DNA of 64,000 nucleotides from Hysterangium stoloniferum (Eukaryota > Basidiomycota > Agaricomycetes > Hysterangiales > Hysterangiaceae). The notes beneath the pieces are model-generated. The model searched no databases and was not told where the DNA came from. It saw nothing but the letters and a program-made list of their open reading frames with translations. The position numbers and the translations under genes are program-made. Within the stretch, counting starts at the first letter, position 1, and each line of letters starts with the position of its first letter. The stretch is from assembly GCA_015178975.1 (NCBI GenBank), contig WHVD01000002.1, forward strand, positions 1,240,001 through 1,304,000, in the 5' to 3' direction. Shown one piece after another: positions 48,660-59,850 of this stretch.

Positions 48660-49384
48660 CGCCTAAGCCTATGTCAAACCTACATGACAACGCTAAGTAG
48701 TATCGCCCTACTCTATGTCAGTTAAGACGACCATACCAAGCCGTTTTCGTACCTTAGACACGTATACCACTATTCTTCGTATAGCCGAAACCTATCTAAC
48801 TACCACAGCAGCAGCCCTATACCTCAATCGAACCACCCTTACGTGTCGACAGGTACGTTATTATTCCCAGTCTCAGTTACCGTTAGCTCACTGAAATGTA
48901 TCATAGCATATTTGTTACACAAGTTCACGCCGAGAGAGTATCTCAAGAAATAAACGAACAGGATTCTTTCTATTTACCACATAAAGTATATTAGACCCGT
49001 GTAAAAAGAACAACTTTAAACTACAAATAAAAATCCTACGGGACTATCCGGGTCCCAACCGTCACGCACGTGTCATTCCATGAATTTGTGCTTAATGAAT
49101 TATCTTAGCACGGAGGTCACAGGTGATTAACCAGGCTCTTGCTCTCCAAACCGGTGTTTTCCATATGCCATTGCAAGCCTTGTGTTGAAATAGGCTCTTG
49201 TGCTCTAGCCTACACCAAGACCAAGCAGTACTGCTCCAGTCTATGTCAAGCTTACATGACCATACCAAGCCGTATCATACCTTAAAACACATATGCCATT
49301 GTCTCACTCTCATATTCACCATAACCTATTTAACTACCATAATTACAGCTCCATACCTCAGTCAAACCACTCATTTGTGTCGAC
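48660..49384. repeat. Diverged direct repeat pair
   Basis: Bases about 48665-48852 and about 49215-49384 match in order (CCATACCAAGCCGT, then CATATGCCA/CGTATACCA, then CTAACTACCA or TTAACTACCA, then TGTGTCGAC). They differ mostly by C/T changes. No gene is visible between them. They may be remnants of LTRs or of a tandem duplication. Confidence 0.5.
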
Positions 49385-49639
49385 TGAGTGTATTTGTGTA
49401 AGGTTTGGCTTTAGAGATAGTGTAATCCTTCGGTTTGAGCTTCTTACAAAGAGGAACGGACAGAGTAGGAATAGGCTCCAATTCGAAATAACTACTGTAA
49501 CTAATGGGTGGCTTCCCCATTTATGCTAGCATTCGTAGACTAACCTCCTTAATGACAGATAATAGAAATGAAACGGTGTAATGATCGAAAAATAATCTAC
49601 CCTCTATTTACCTCCTGAGACAAGGCGGTGGACCGCCCT

Positions 49640-49885
49640 GTGCCAAGTCTGCCACCAGGTCCGCTCCTGTTACAGTGGGACAGGGTTGGGGATAGACAAG
49701 GAAGATGTGCACAGGGTCCGGGCAGGTGTTCCAGTGACTGGTACATGAGATAATGAAGGTCAGGCATGGACAGGTCTGACATCTGGGTTCCAGAGGGTAT
49801 TCCAGTAAACTGAAAACTGGTGTGTGAAGGGTGTGGGTGCATATAGGGTAGTGCCTGGAGTCCAGCAGGTTTTCCGGTCATAACA
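49640..49885 (-). repeat. Family-1 LTR, 5' part, minus strand
   Basis: In minus orientation it begins TGTTATGACCGG at 49885 and follows the family-1 LTR start (CTGCTGGACTCCAGGCACTA) for about 240 bases before diverging. Confidence 0.7.
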
Positions 49886-50231
49886 GTTTGTCACTAGGAA
49901 TACACCTAATAACCTGCATGCAACAGTCAAGTCTTTATGATGGTCACTAACACAATTGTTCTTGAAACCAGTCTATAACCAAACACACTCAGAGCAAGAG
50001 GCTAGGGATTGGACCTTGGATGATGTAATCAAAGATGAATACAAAAGGCTGACATAAGCCCAATGTTGAGGAGTGTAGAACTTCAACAATAAGAGACACT
50101 ACAGTATCCCTTACTGGCCATAGGAGTGAGACTTTGAGTAAGACTTACATAAGCTTCTGACTTAAGAATGCGCTTTGAGTTTGAGATACAATGAAATTGC
50201 TTGTCCAATAGTGGGCAAAAGAGAAGCCCTT

Positions 50232-50897
50232 ATATACATGAGGAAGCACAGGTAAAACAAACATCTACAAATGATGACACAATAATGATGCAATATAGTG
50301 TGAGTCATCTCTGAGTCATCACAGTAAGAATGTTAGTAAAGCTGTGAATAATAAAAGGGGGAGGCTGTGCTGGACAATAAGAGAATGACAAACAAAAGAT
50401 AGGATCAGACATGTGAGATGGATAAATGGGGAAACACAATAGAACAATAGGGGAGACTGAGTCAGACAATAGGAGAGATGGAGTGATAGAAGTGATGGCT
50501 GATGAAAGATTGATGATAATGAGTCAGAAACACTCAAGAATCCCATGATAATGTGTCATCCCCGAATGCTATGCTTGGATTTGAAATCTTGACAATACTA
50601 CCAATTGATGAACTGAGATTGGACGTGTTCTGTTCCTAATTTTGCAGTATAAGGAGGAGCAACCAATATCTGCATTAGAACCAGGTGGTGAGTAGGCTCC
50701 ACAACCACACAAGGAACACAAGTTGACAATGACCTCAACAAGGCTCTACTTGACTCCCTTTTTGAACTGGGAACATCCTCAATGAGGGTCCTCTATGATC
50801 TCCTACTGGAGTGAATGCTGCCTCATAAAAGAATCCCTTTGATGGTGGGGAACACTCTCGCTGGAGTACTCAATCGAATTGATAGTGGAAGAGTTCA
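50232..50897. repeat. Dispersed ~650-bp repeat, copy B
   Basis: Partner of 40918-41566 in the same orientation. The sequence on either side (49886-50231 and 50898-51921) has no recognised gene. A short palindrome-rich stretch lies at about 51296-51350. Confidence 0.7.
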
Positions 50898-51921
50898 TGG
50901 GAGTTATCATATAGATGAATAAAGACAGGATCATCTGGAGCATACAGGGGTTGAATACCTTTTGACAGAGGTAACGACAGTGTTCTTTTGAGGAGTATGA
51001 GTAGGCTGGTTCAGGCTCACATATGATGTCTGAGCATGAAGAGAATTGAGATGTTACTTCTTCAAGTTCTATTAGGGAGTGTGAAGAGTGGTATAAGTTC
51101 TGACCGTTCTATATATGAAGAAATGAGTAGAATGGGAAGATGGATGATTTGAGTGGAGGCCTCAACTGCTATAGTTCAAGGCAAGTGTTCAGTAGTTCAG
51201 ATAATGCTACCTATATGGTAGCTGACACGTTACCCTGATCACCGCTCGTAGTAAATATGAATAGAATGTGTAAAATATAAATAAAATAAAAGGAGTGTTT
51301 TACCACAATGTGGTAAAAGCATACTCCTCACAGGGAGTGAGGAGTCAGTTTCGAGTAGGAACTGAGGGTTACTTTGGAGGATGATGTAGTGTTGAACGTG
51401 ATGGAGTTTTTTGCACATCTGATTGATGAAACTGATTTGGCTGTGTAGAAGTTGTCTTGAGTGCCAAAGCACCTAATGGACCCACCATACCTTACCTGAC
51501 TGACACCCTGGCCAACCCACCTAACTGGGTATGTCTGACAGTGAGAGACATATACCATGAATAATACTACAAATACCTCTGGCCTTACCTAAAAAAAAAT
51601 ACCTCACCCCTCACCATCCTCCCGGTTACACCCATGTGCTGGCTTTGTGACCATGGTCCAACATGACTGTCAGCCACCATGTCACTCACCTCCCAAACCC
51701 CAGCGCTCATCATTGCATGTCATCATGGCATTGCGTGTCGTCATTGTCACCGACAGCCACACTTCCTGAATGTTTGCAAAAAATTCCATTGTTTTTTCCT
51801 ACCATCATGTAAACATATTTCTAGTACTATTAGACATTTATAATACACATTGGTCAATGGGTAAACCTAGGGATTTTTTTTATTTTTTGAGAGTGATTAT
51901 TTTTTAACAACTACTGATCAT

Positions 51922-52150
51922 TGTTAGGGTACGTACACGGCAGGTTTCCAGAGAAACCCATGGAATATCTGGTAGGACTTCGCTTCAGATTATAGGCTGC
52001 ACCCTCGCGATATTGTGTTGTCCAATTTCAGACAGGCAGATGGGAATCCCGGGGAGTCCAGGTGGGGTTCGTGGGTTGAGGGGTTGTAGGTCAGAGGTTG
52101 TGGGTCGAGAGGTTGTGAGTCGAGATAGATAAGAGAGATAGATGTGCCGG
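51922..52150 (-). repeat. 3' LTR of element 1, truncated
   Basis: Contains only the last about 230 bases of the family-1 LTR (ending GTACCCTAACA in minus orientation). The U3 part is missing and the antisense gene begins where it should be. The outer boundary and TSD are intact. Confidence 0.85.
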
Positions 52151-52227
52151 GCACCTCTCAGCACAGCCCAAATTTTGGTGCAACAAGAGGAACAGTGCCG
52201 ACTTTGTGAGGAAGCAGAGAAGGAGGC

Positions 52228-53246
52228 TGTCACGAATCAAATTTTACTCAATAAAGTCGAATAAACAATCGAAGAATATTCAACAATATCAAATAAAGAT
52301 GCCTCATTCGACAAAGTATTAATTCATCCTGTTGATAAAGCATGAGGCAAAGATAGGACACAGAGGCTCACAAATAAATAAGTCAAAGAAGGATTCGGAA
52401 AAGTTTGACAATTATGTAATACAGTAATAATATAATATAATACAGGTTTTCTGACTGACTTCCTTCGTTCCTATCATTGCCCTTATATACTATATATCAT
52501 TTACCTATGATGATAATATGATATCAAGGTGAAATCATCAATGACATCAACCTGAGACAAGTTGAAGATATTCAAGATTGTCAAAGATATTGTCGAAGAA
52601 ATATTAAATTGAACAATGTAATGGCCAGATCGCTAGTCAATCTCAGGATTGTATTGCTTCAGCCGATTGGGTCCTAATACCACTTGACATGATGAGTCCA
52701 GATAATGTGGTCGTGGGAATGATGGATGAAGGGGATGTGAAATGAATTGGATTTGTGGTGTGTGATCAGAGTGTCCTATGCTTCATCAATAGTTGGCAGT
52801 CAGAAAACACTGTCACGAATCAATTATTCTTCAATAAAGTCAAATAATATTCTATTAATCGAACTCGAAAGCCTCGTTTGATGAAGTATATATTCGCCCT
52901 GTCGATGAAGTACTGTAAGAGGCTATTACCAGTCACGAGAACTCACGGAAGTATTTGTTGAAGAAGTTACGACAAGATAGATTACTAGTATCACTAATTT
53001 ACAGATATTTCGACTGACTTCCCTTGCTCCTTTTGTAGCCCTTTTATGCTTTTCTTCGTATCACTATGACTATGTTATGAACTAATAATGAAATCATACA
53101 TGACGTCGAAATGAGACATGTCGAAAGAGATTCGATGTTGTCGAATAATGTTCAGGTTTGTCGAGTCGAATTTGAGGCGTTGAAGAGTTGTTGAATATTA
53201 CCTTTAATTGTTTGTGACAATGTTGTAACTTGTGATGGTTGTGACA
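52228..53246 (-). mobile_element. Internally deleted gypsy element with two different LTR types
   Basis: Flanked by TSD GAGGC (52223-52227 and 53247-53251). Minus orientation: 5' LTR 52811-53246 (family 2), leader, a protease fragment (about 52605-52750; LDSSCQVVLG, then RLKQYNP), then a 5'-truncated LTR of a related but different type (52228 to about 52600). Gag and the rest of pol are deleted. It interrupts the coiled-coil gene. Confidence 0.85.
52798..52808 (-). promoter_or_regulatory. Putative self-primer binding site of the nested element
   Basis: Minus strand GTTTTCTGACT, two bases after the 5' LTR. It is an exact 11/11 complement of AGTCAGAAAAC in the downstream LTR (52446-52456, minus) but not of the adjacent 5' LTR, which has AGTCGAAATAT. 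Confidence 0.7.
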
Positions 53247-54254
53247 GAGGCCAGGGAGGCCGAGGAGGCCCTGGACAGGGAGTACCAGGTGGCATTGGCC
53301 ATGGAGGAAGAGGCTGCGAGGCAGAAGAAAAAAGATGAGGAGGAGGCTGTGTGGTGGCCATAGAGAAAGTGTGGGTGGCTGCGGACAGGGCTGCGGTTGC
53401 CATGGGCAAGGTAAGTCCCATAGAAACCACATGTCATTTTTGACTGACTTGGAATTTTCAGTGCAAGGTGACAGAGGTTGAGTCTGAGTCTGAGGGGGAG
53501 CCGGAGAGCCCCCAAAAGGTAAGTCTCAGGTGCGTGGGAGCATCCAGGGAACTAACCATATCAACAGAAGGCAAGGAAGGTGGCACCAGTCCACCTACCA
53601 ACACAGAACGACCTGCGGTGTTCCAGTTGTAATGACCAGAACACAGAATGCAACTGAAAGTCTGGGCAGGGTCCAGGCTGCTACCAATGCGTGCACCTCA
53701 AAGCAAGGTGCTCTTTGGTTCATGAGCAGGCCACGGGGTCTGGGGTGTGAGACATCAGCGGGCCAGATGGGTTTTCCGGGTTGGATAAAATCTTGGGATG
53801 GATCACCAAGGGCATAGAGGCCCAAAATGAGTTGCTCTGGAAGAGCAACAAAGTCCAAATTGTGGTGGCAAAGGAGCTTTGCGGACTCCGCGAGGAGTTT
53901 TGGAAGTTCCTGGCGGAGTATGGCAGCTATATGTATGAAGAGCCACAAGTCGGGAGTTCTGAGGATGCTGGGTCGGATGAGGACGGGGTTCCCATGGAGG
54001 TCGCGGAGCTCCCTGAGGAGATAGCTGAGGAGGTGGGAAAAAACACAGTCCCATAAATGTAGATTGAATATAAAAAAAACTTGATAATAATTTTGAACAT
54101 AAAAAGTAAAGTGTGAAAAAATCATAAGAATCAAAGTCTGCGGAAAATCTGCTTAGGGACTTGAAAAACATGTCAGAACCTGTAAAAGCAAGGGCGACAG
54201 GGAATAATGAAAATGAGTCCAAACGTAACACGGGGTCCGTGGAGTGTGGTCAGA

Positions 54255-57200
54255 GAGATGATAGTGGTCCAGGTTTGAGTGGGTAAGCTGTATGAAAGTC
54301 AGTAACAATTTCCATGGCATTACTGAGTTCCATGGCCAAAATCCATGAGGTTTCTTCATCGGTGCCCTCATAACCCACCCACTTGACCAAGTAAAGCAGT
54401 TTACAAGTGCGTCAACGCTTGTCAATTTTTGAATCTAAAATTTGCGAGATTTCAAACTCGGGTTCTCCTTCAATAATGACTGGAGGAGGCGGAGATTGCA
54501 TGTGATCCGGGATAGTGTTAGCAGTACAAGGTTCTAACATAGAAACGTGAAATACCAGGTGTACCACGTGCATGCTATCTGGAAGCCATAGGGTCCAAGA
54601 GACTGAGCCTACTTGTGCAATTATTTCAAAAGGACCTAAATATTTTTCAGCAAGCTTTTTTGATGGATGGGTAGTCCGGAAGAATTGAGCTTTGACAAAA
54701 ACATGATCGCCAATTTTTGAAGTTGGGTGGCGGGATCTGGTGTTTGTCCACTGAATGTTGGTATTGCTCCTGGGCAGACTTTATTGCAGTCTGGAGTTCC
54801 TCATGGAGCTTGTGGAGGTCCGCAGTGAACTCTTGAGTGCTCGCAGAGGCGAGATTTCGTTCTGGATGTACTGTAATATTTGGATTGTATCCTTTATTTG
54901 CAAAGAACAGGGAAATGCCAGTAGTGGCCAAGGGTGCATTGTTGTAAGCAAATTCTGCAAGTGGTAACAAGGATTTCCAATTGTCCTGTTGATAATTGCA
55001 ATATATGTGGATATATTGTTCCAATGTCTGGTTGACATGTTCAGTTTGTCCATCACCTTCTGGGTGATGTCTGGACGTAAAATGTAATTTCATGTCCAAG
55101 GATATCATGAGGGATCTAAAGAAGTGAGATACGAACTCTGATCCTCAGTCGGAAGTTACGTGGGATGGAACTCCGTGCTTGGAAAATATGTGGATAATAA
55201 AAAGTTCCGCTAACTGCACGGATGTAATTGTATCATATGTAGGGATGAATATACCTTGTTTGGAAAATCTGTCAACAATGACTAGAATGGCGGAAAAGCC
55301 TTCAGAATCCGGTAGGTGTTCAATGAAATCCATAGAGATAGAGTTCCATGGGTGTTCCAGTACCGGGAGTTGTTTCAAAAGGCCGTATGGCTTGTGTCGC
55401 TGAGATTTTGAGCGGGGACAAGTAGTGCAATATTTACAATAGTGCTTAATGGATCCATGGAGTCCAGGCCAAGTGTATTCTCTTCTTATTAATGATAGAG
55501 TTTTGTTGTACCTGAAATGTCCTGAGAGTGGATGATCATGTTTGTACTGAGGGATCCTGAGGCAGAGTCCAGTACATAGATCCAATCGTCAAGTCTAATG
55601 AAACCATGCTGATCAAGAGACCACTGGGGTTGATTGGGGTCCACGGGATTGTCAAGGTGAGCTTTAGTTATCGGGTCTAGCAGAATTACCGATAGAATAT
55701 CTTGATGTAACTTCTCAATATCCATAATGATATTTCCACGGACAATGGGATTGATGAGGAAAGTTGCGCAGACTGATGCGGTAAGTTGCTGATTTGTGAA
55801 AATAGGTTTCAGGTTGTGTGGGTTTACTGTGGCATAGTCATTGCTCCCCTCTTTAGGATAGATGTCCTATCATCTAGTTAAAGCACTGGGTTTGCCACCG
55901 AGATGGCTGGGTCAAAAATGGATAATCATATTAAAAGCAAATAGATATTCAGACCAGCGGGCCTGCCGACGGGTCAAAAGTTTTGTAGTAGAAAAGTATT
56001 CCAGGTTTTTGTGATCTGTTACAACGTCAATCGGAGTTCCCGAGCCTTCCAAATAGTGTCGCCACACTTTGAAAGCTGAAAAAATTGCCAGGAGTTCCTT
56101 ATCATGAATGTCATAGTTGAGCTCTGCTCCGGTAAAAGTCCGGGACAGAAAAGCCATGGGGTGGACTTCTCTGTCGGAGTCCTGGATAGATAGAATGGCT
56201 CCAAGTGCATAGTCTGAGGCATCCATTTCAACAATGAGCAGGAAGTCCGGTTTCCAATGCAACAGAATAGGAGCTGAAGAAAAAGAATTTTTTAAAAGAT
56301 TGAAAGCTTTTTGACACTTATCATTAAAATTCCATGGAGTATCCTTATGTGTAAGATGGGTAAGGGGAACCATGATGTCAGAATATCATGGATAAGTGGA
56401 TAAACTGTCTGTAAAAATTGGCAAAGCCAAGGAAGGATTGTATATCTTTAACTTTTTGGGGTTCAGGCCAATCTTTGATGACTTGCACTTTAGTTTTGTC
56501 CATGCAGAGTCTGTTGGGTCCCATTATGAAACCCAGGTATTCCATGGAGTCCATGTCAAAAGTACATTTTTTACCATTTGCGAATAAACCATGTTGTCTG
56601 AGTCTCTGGAGAACTTCATGGACTTGTTTGTCGTGTTCTGTGGGGACCTCGGAGTAGATAAGAATGTTGTCCAAGTAAACAATAATGCATACATCAAGCA
56701 TGTCACAGAAAATGTTGTTGATAAAATGCTGAAAAACAGACGGAGCATTGGTGAGTCCAAAGGGTATCACCAACCACTCAAAGGCCCCATAGCGGGTTCT
56801 AAAAGTGGTTTTCCATTCATCGCCTGCAGCAATCTGGACCAAGTGATAGGTGTGTTTGAGATCTATTTTGGTGTAAATCTGGGCATTCTGCAGAGCATCA
56901 AGCAGATCAGATATAAGTGGAAGTGGATACTTATCCTTTTTGGTGACAGCATTCAGTCCTCTAAAATCAACATATAGTCTAAGGGATCCATCCTTTTTTT
57001 CTGACAAACAGAACAGGTGCTCCAAAAGGAGACTTTGAGGGTCGGATAAAACCTTTGGACAAATGTTCATCCAGGAAATTGCAGATTGCAGAAAGTTCCA
57101 TGGACGAGAGTGGGTAAATATATCCTAGGGGTGGCTGGGTGCCATCTTCGAGATCGATTTTTAAGTTGTATTCTCTGTGGGGCGGAAGCCAGTCAGCTTT

Positions 57201-58891
57201 TTGCTTATTAAAAACATCTGTGAAGTCATGATATTTCTCTGGGACACCTTCTAGGTCAGCAGCTTGCTCTGATTCAGATCCCAGGGTTGAAAAATGTCCA
57301 GTTGTTTCATCAATTTGTAAGTTGATAGTGAACGCCTGGGACCCGTCCATTTTTGTAGCCCTAATAAAAGCTGCAGCATTAATCAGAGAAATAGATGGAG
57401 GTGCCGTGGGTTCCGGGGAAGCCATGGGTGCCATAGGGATCACAGGAGTCCTCGAGACTCCAGGTGCCGGGAAGGCCATGGGTGCCATGGAGGCCATGAT
57501 GGGTGCAGTTTCCTCGGCTGCCGCAGGAGTCTGGAATGTTATACTGTTAGCTATCCAATCAATCAACGGATTGTAGCAGGTAAGCCAGTTGTGTCCTAGG
57601 ACCACCGAGCAACTTGAGTCTAACTGGGTCACATAGAAAGTGACCAATTGAGATGTTCCACATGGGAAACAGATGGATAAATCACAAGCTTGGGTAATAA
57701 CTGAATTACTTGTGCCATCGAAGAGGTGGAGACCGATGGGATTTATCGGATAAGTTGACAACAAATGTTTTTGCATGAATTTTATATCTAAAAAACAATG
57801 AGTCGAGCCAGAATCTATAAGAGCTGAAAAAATAAATTTCCCGGACTGTTGACCCTTGTTGTTGTCCTTGTTGTTGTTGTTAGAAGACTTTTTATTGTTC
57901 TTCTTGTCGGATTGCATGGAGTTTTGGTTGCTGGTTGACGAGTTGTTGTTGTTGGTTTTATTGGCTGTGGACTTGTTTACTTTGTCCGTGGAGGTCTCAC
58001 GGGCAACTTCCATGTGATGTTTCCAATAATGTGGGTCCATGTTTTGAGCTTTGAGGCGCATATGGGACAAGGTTTTTGGCTTGCCATCTTCTCCTTTCAA
58101 GACTTCATCTTTAAGGTGGGATGGCAGACCGGCATAGAATTGGTGGTGGAGAGCAGGATTGCCCCACTGACAATGAGCTGCAAGATTATTGAATTGGATG
58201 ATGTAGTCCATGATGTGCTGCATGTCTGTCATGTGAAGATTTGTGAGACTGTTCTCGGCTTCTCCAGTCAGGCCATATGGGCCAAAGTTGATTTCAAGCT
58301 CCTCAACAAAAGCATCCCAATCTTCGAGCCAAAGTGGCTCTTCCTCAGAATTTCCACTAAAACCCGGTTCAAACCATCTCAATGCAGATCACAACAAGTA
58401 CGAAAGTGTGTAGTTGACTTTTCGGGAGTCCATGGAGAATGCAGTGGATCAATCATGGAAATTGAAGTGACATTGCATGAGGAAAGTAGAGAGTTTGTTT
58501 GGGTTGGAACCTGTGAAAGGTTCTGGAGCATTGACTTTTGACTGTGGGGTTCTGGATCTTTCTTTTTGCCTTCTCCGAGCATGTGATTGATCAATCTTTC
58601 TAAAGTGATTGCTAAATACTCAGAGGCGGGATCCAAAAGTGGCGCTCAAATGTTGGACAGAGGATTTTCGACACCTTTGCCCTTGTTGGGGGCCATGGAC
58701 TTGTCCTCATACTCGGATTCGTCCTGGTTTCCTGGGACTTCTTCAATATGGGCTTCTTCCATGGTTTCTGACTGGTTCGCAAGCGTCTGGCTGGTATACA
58801 AAGTTAATGGGGAATGAAGAGTTGATGGTCCAGGTAATGATGCCTGTGCGTGCACTTTTCTTCTTGGTGGCATATTGAAAACAATCTGCAA
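54255..58891 (-). pseudogene. Gag-pol of element 1 with chromodomain
   Basis: Order on the minus strand: gag start MPPRRKVHAQ (58891); capsid (WFEPGFSGNSEEEPLWLEDW); an Asn/Lys-rich stretch joined directly to the protease ALIDSGSTHCFLD; RT ([24 protein letters not shown]); RNase H (MDASDYALGAILS, DVVTDHKNLEYF); integrase with an HHCC finger (HYCKYCTTC), Asp in MDFIEHLP, Asp in VTSD, and Glu in TEHVNQTLEQY; and a C-terminal chromodomain (LYLVKWVGYEGTDEETSW, 54270-54480). Lesions include a frameshift near 58380, an extra base in the A-run near 56995, RT YLDD changed to YLDN, and a stop (CGA-to-TGA type) right after the second integrase Asp. The zinc knuckle found in element 3 is missing, apparently by deletion. 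Confidence 0.9.
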
Positions 58892-58896
58892 GTCTT

Positions 58897-58907
58897 AGTA
58901 AGAAAAT
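58897..58907 (-). promoter_or_regulatory. Putative self-primer binding site, element 1
   Basis: Minus strand ATTTTCTTACT, two bases inside the LTR, pairs with AGTCAGAAAAT of its own LTR (59230-59240) at 10 of 11 positions. Confidence 0.7.
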
Positions 58908-58909
58908 AC

Positions 58910-59750
58910 TATTAGGGTACATACACAGCGGGTTTCCAGAGAAACCCATGGAATATCTGGTAGGACTTGGCTTCAGCTCATAAACTGTGCCCTCATGAGA
59001 TTATGTTGTCCAATTTCAGACAGGTGGACGGGAATCCTGGGGAGTCCGGGCAGGGTTTGTGGGTTGAGGGGTTGTAGGTTGGAGGTTGTGGGTCGAGAGG
59101 TTGTGAGTCAAGATAGATAAGAGAGATAGATGCACCAGAGCCCGTGGGCTCTGACTAGCATGAGCGGCGTAATTCAAGTAGGAGTTTAGAGTGGAAAATG
59201 TATTAGATTACTGGGGGGAATCTAAGCTGATTTTCTGACTGGATTGTATGTACAACATCTGCCAGACTAAATAGACTGTGGAATGAATGACATACCAAAT
59301 CCAGTAATAATGAAACGAAACTAGCAAAACATAAAATGAGAATAGTAAACACCAAATTTGGTGTTAGGAATGGGACGGAACGGAGCAGAGTCTGAATCAT
59401 GACAAATCATAAACCATAATGGGAAATGGAGTGGGAGTGGAGTCCGAATCGTGACAGGTCATTTGACTAAAATGAGAATGGGGCTCTGTTAGAGGGATGA
59501 CAGGTTTTCCAAGCAGGGTCCGGTGACTGATGCGTGGGACGAGGTCGGACATAGACAGGGGTGGAGTCTGGTGGGTTTTACAGTGACTGAAACACAATGT
59601 AATGAGGTCGAATGTAGACAACTCTGACATACGGAGTCTGGTGGGAATTCTGGTAAACTGACAATGGGTGTGTATAGGGTGCAGGTGCGTATAGGGTGCA
59701 GGTGCATATAAGTTAGTGCCTGGAGTCCAGCAGGAATTCTGGTCGTAACA
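58910..59750 (-). repeat. 5' LTR, family 1
   Basis: 841 bp in minus orientation, beginning TGTTACGACCAGAATTCC and ending CCCTAATA; the canonical CA is changed to TA by a C-to-T transition. The self-primer AGTCAGAAAAT is at 59230-59240 (minus), with a TATTTAG box about 33 bp upstream of it. Confidence 0.9.
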
Positions 59751-59850
59751 ATCATTCAAAGTCCGGACTTTATTCAAAGTATATTTTCCCACCCCTTCAC
59801 CCATCATTTTTTTTACTACTATCATCATTATCCTCACTATATTCCCCCTC

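Larger units (their letters stand above)
52150..54056 (+). pseudogene. Coiled-coil / zinc-cluster-like gene, antisense inside element 1
   Basis: The reading begins with Glu/Ala-rich coiled coil (QQEEQCRLCEEAEKEA), is interrupted by the nested LTR element, and resumes in frame with REAEEALDREYQVALAMEEE. Two introns with canonical ends follow: 53411 to about 53460, and about 53520 to 53569. Then comes a pair of CX2CX6C motifs (CSSCNDQNTEC and CYQCVHLKARC), reminiscent of Zn(II)2Cys6-type clusters in repetitive agaricomycete genes. A helical segment and an acidic tail (SSEDAGSDEDGVPMEVAEL) end at TAA, 54054-54056. A frameshift near 53350 and at least two nonsense codons (TGG-to-TGA near 53656, and one in GSGV-stop-DISG) mean it is now broken. 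Spliceosomal introns argue for a host-type gene. Confidence 0.72.
51922..59750 (-). mobile_element. Chromovirus (Ty3-gypsy) element 1 with an antisense gene between pol and 3' LTR
   Basis: The unit is bounded by the TSD ATCAT (51917-51921 and 59751-59755), so it entered as one piece. In element (minus) orientation it holds the 5' LTR 58910-59750, self-primer site 58897-58907, gag, protease, RT, RNase H, integrase and chromodomain down to about 54255, an opposite-strand gene (about 52150-54056), and a truncated 3' LTR (51922 to about 52150). A further 1,019-bp LTR element is nested at 52228-53246. Net length without it is about 6.8 kb. Coding regions are frameshifted and contain stops. Confidence 0.88.

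Noticed and set aside
49655..49680. Short match to 18806-18830 (CACCAGGTCC followed by CTCCTGTTACA)
   Set aside because: About 20 bases with unrelated flanks; likely chance or a tiny repeat fragment.
53595..54134. 179-codon minus-strand ORF downstream of the element 1 chromodomain
   Set aside because: Antisense to the zinc-cluster-like gene; no retroelement domain in it.
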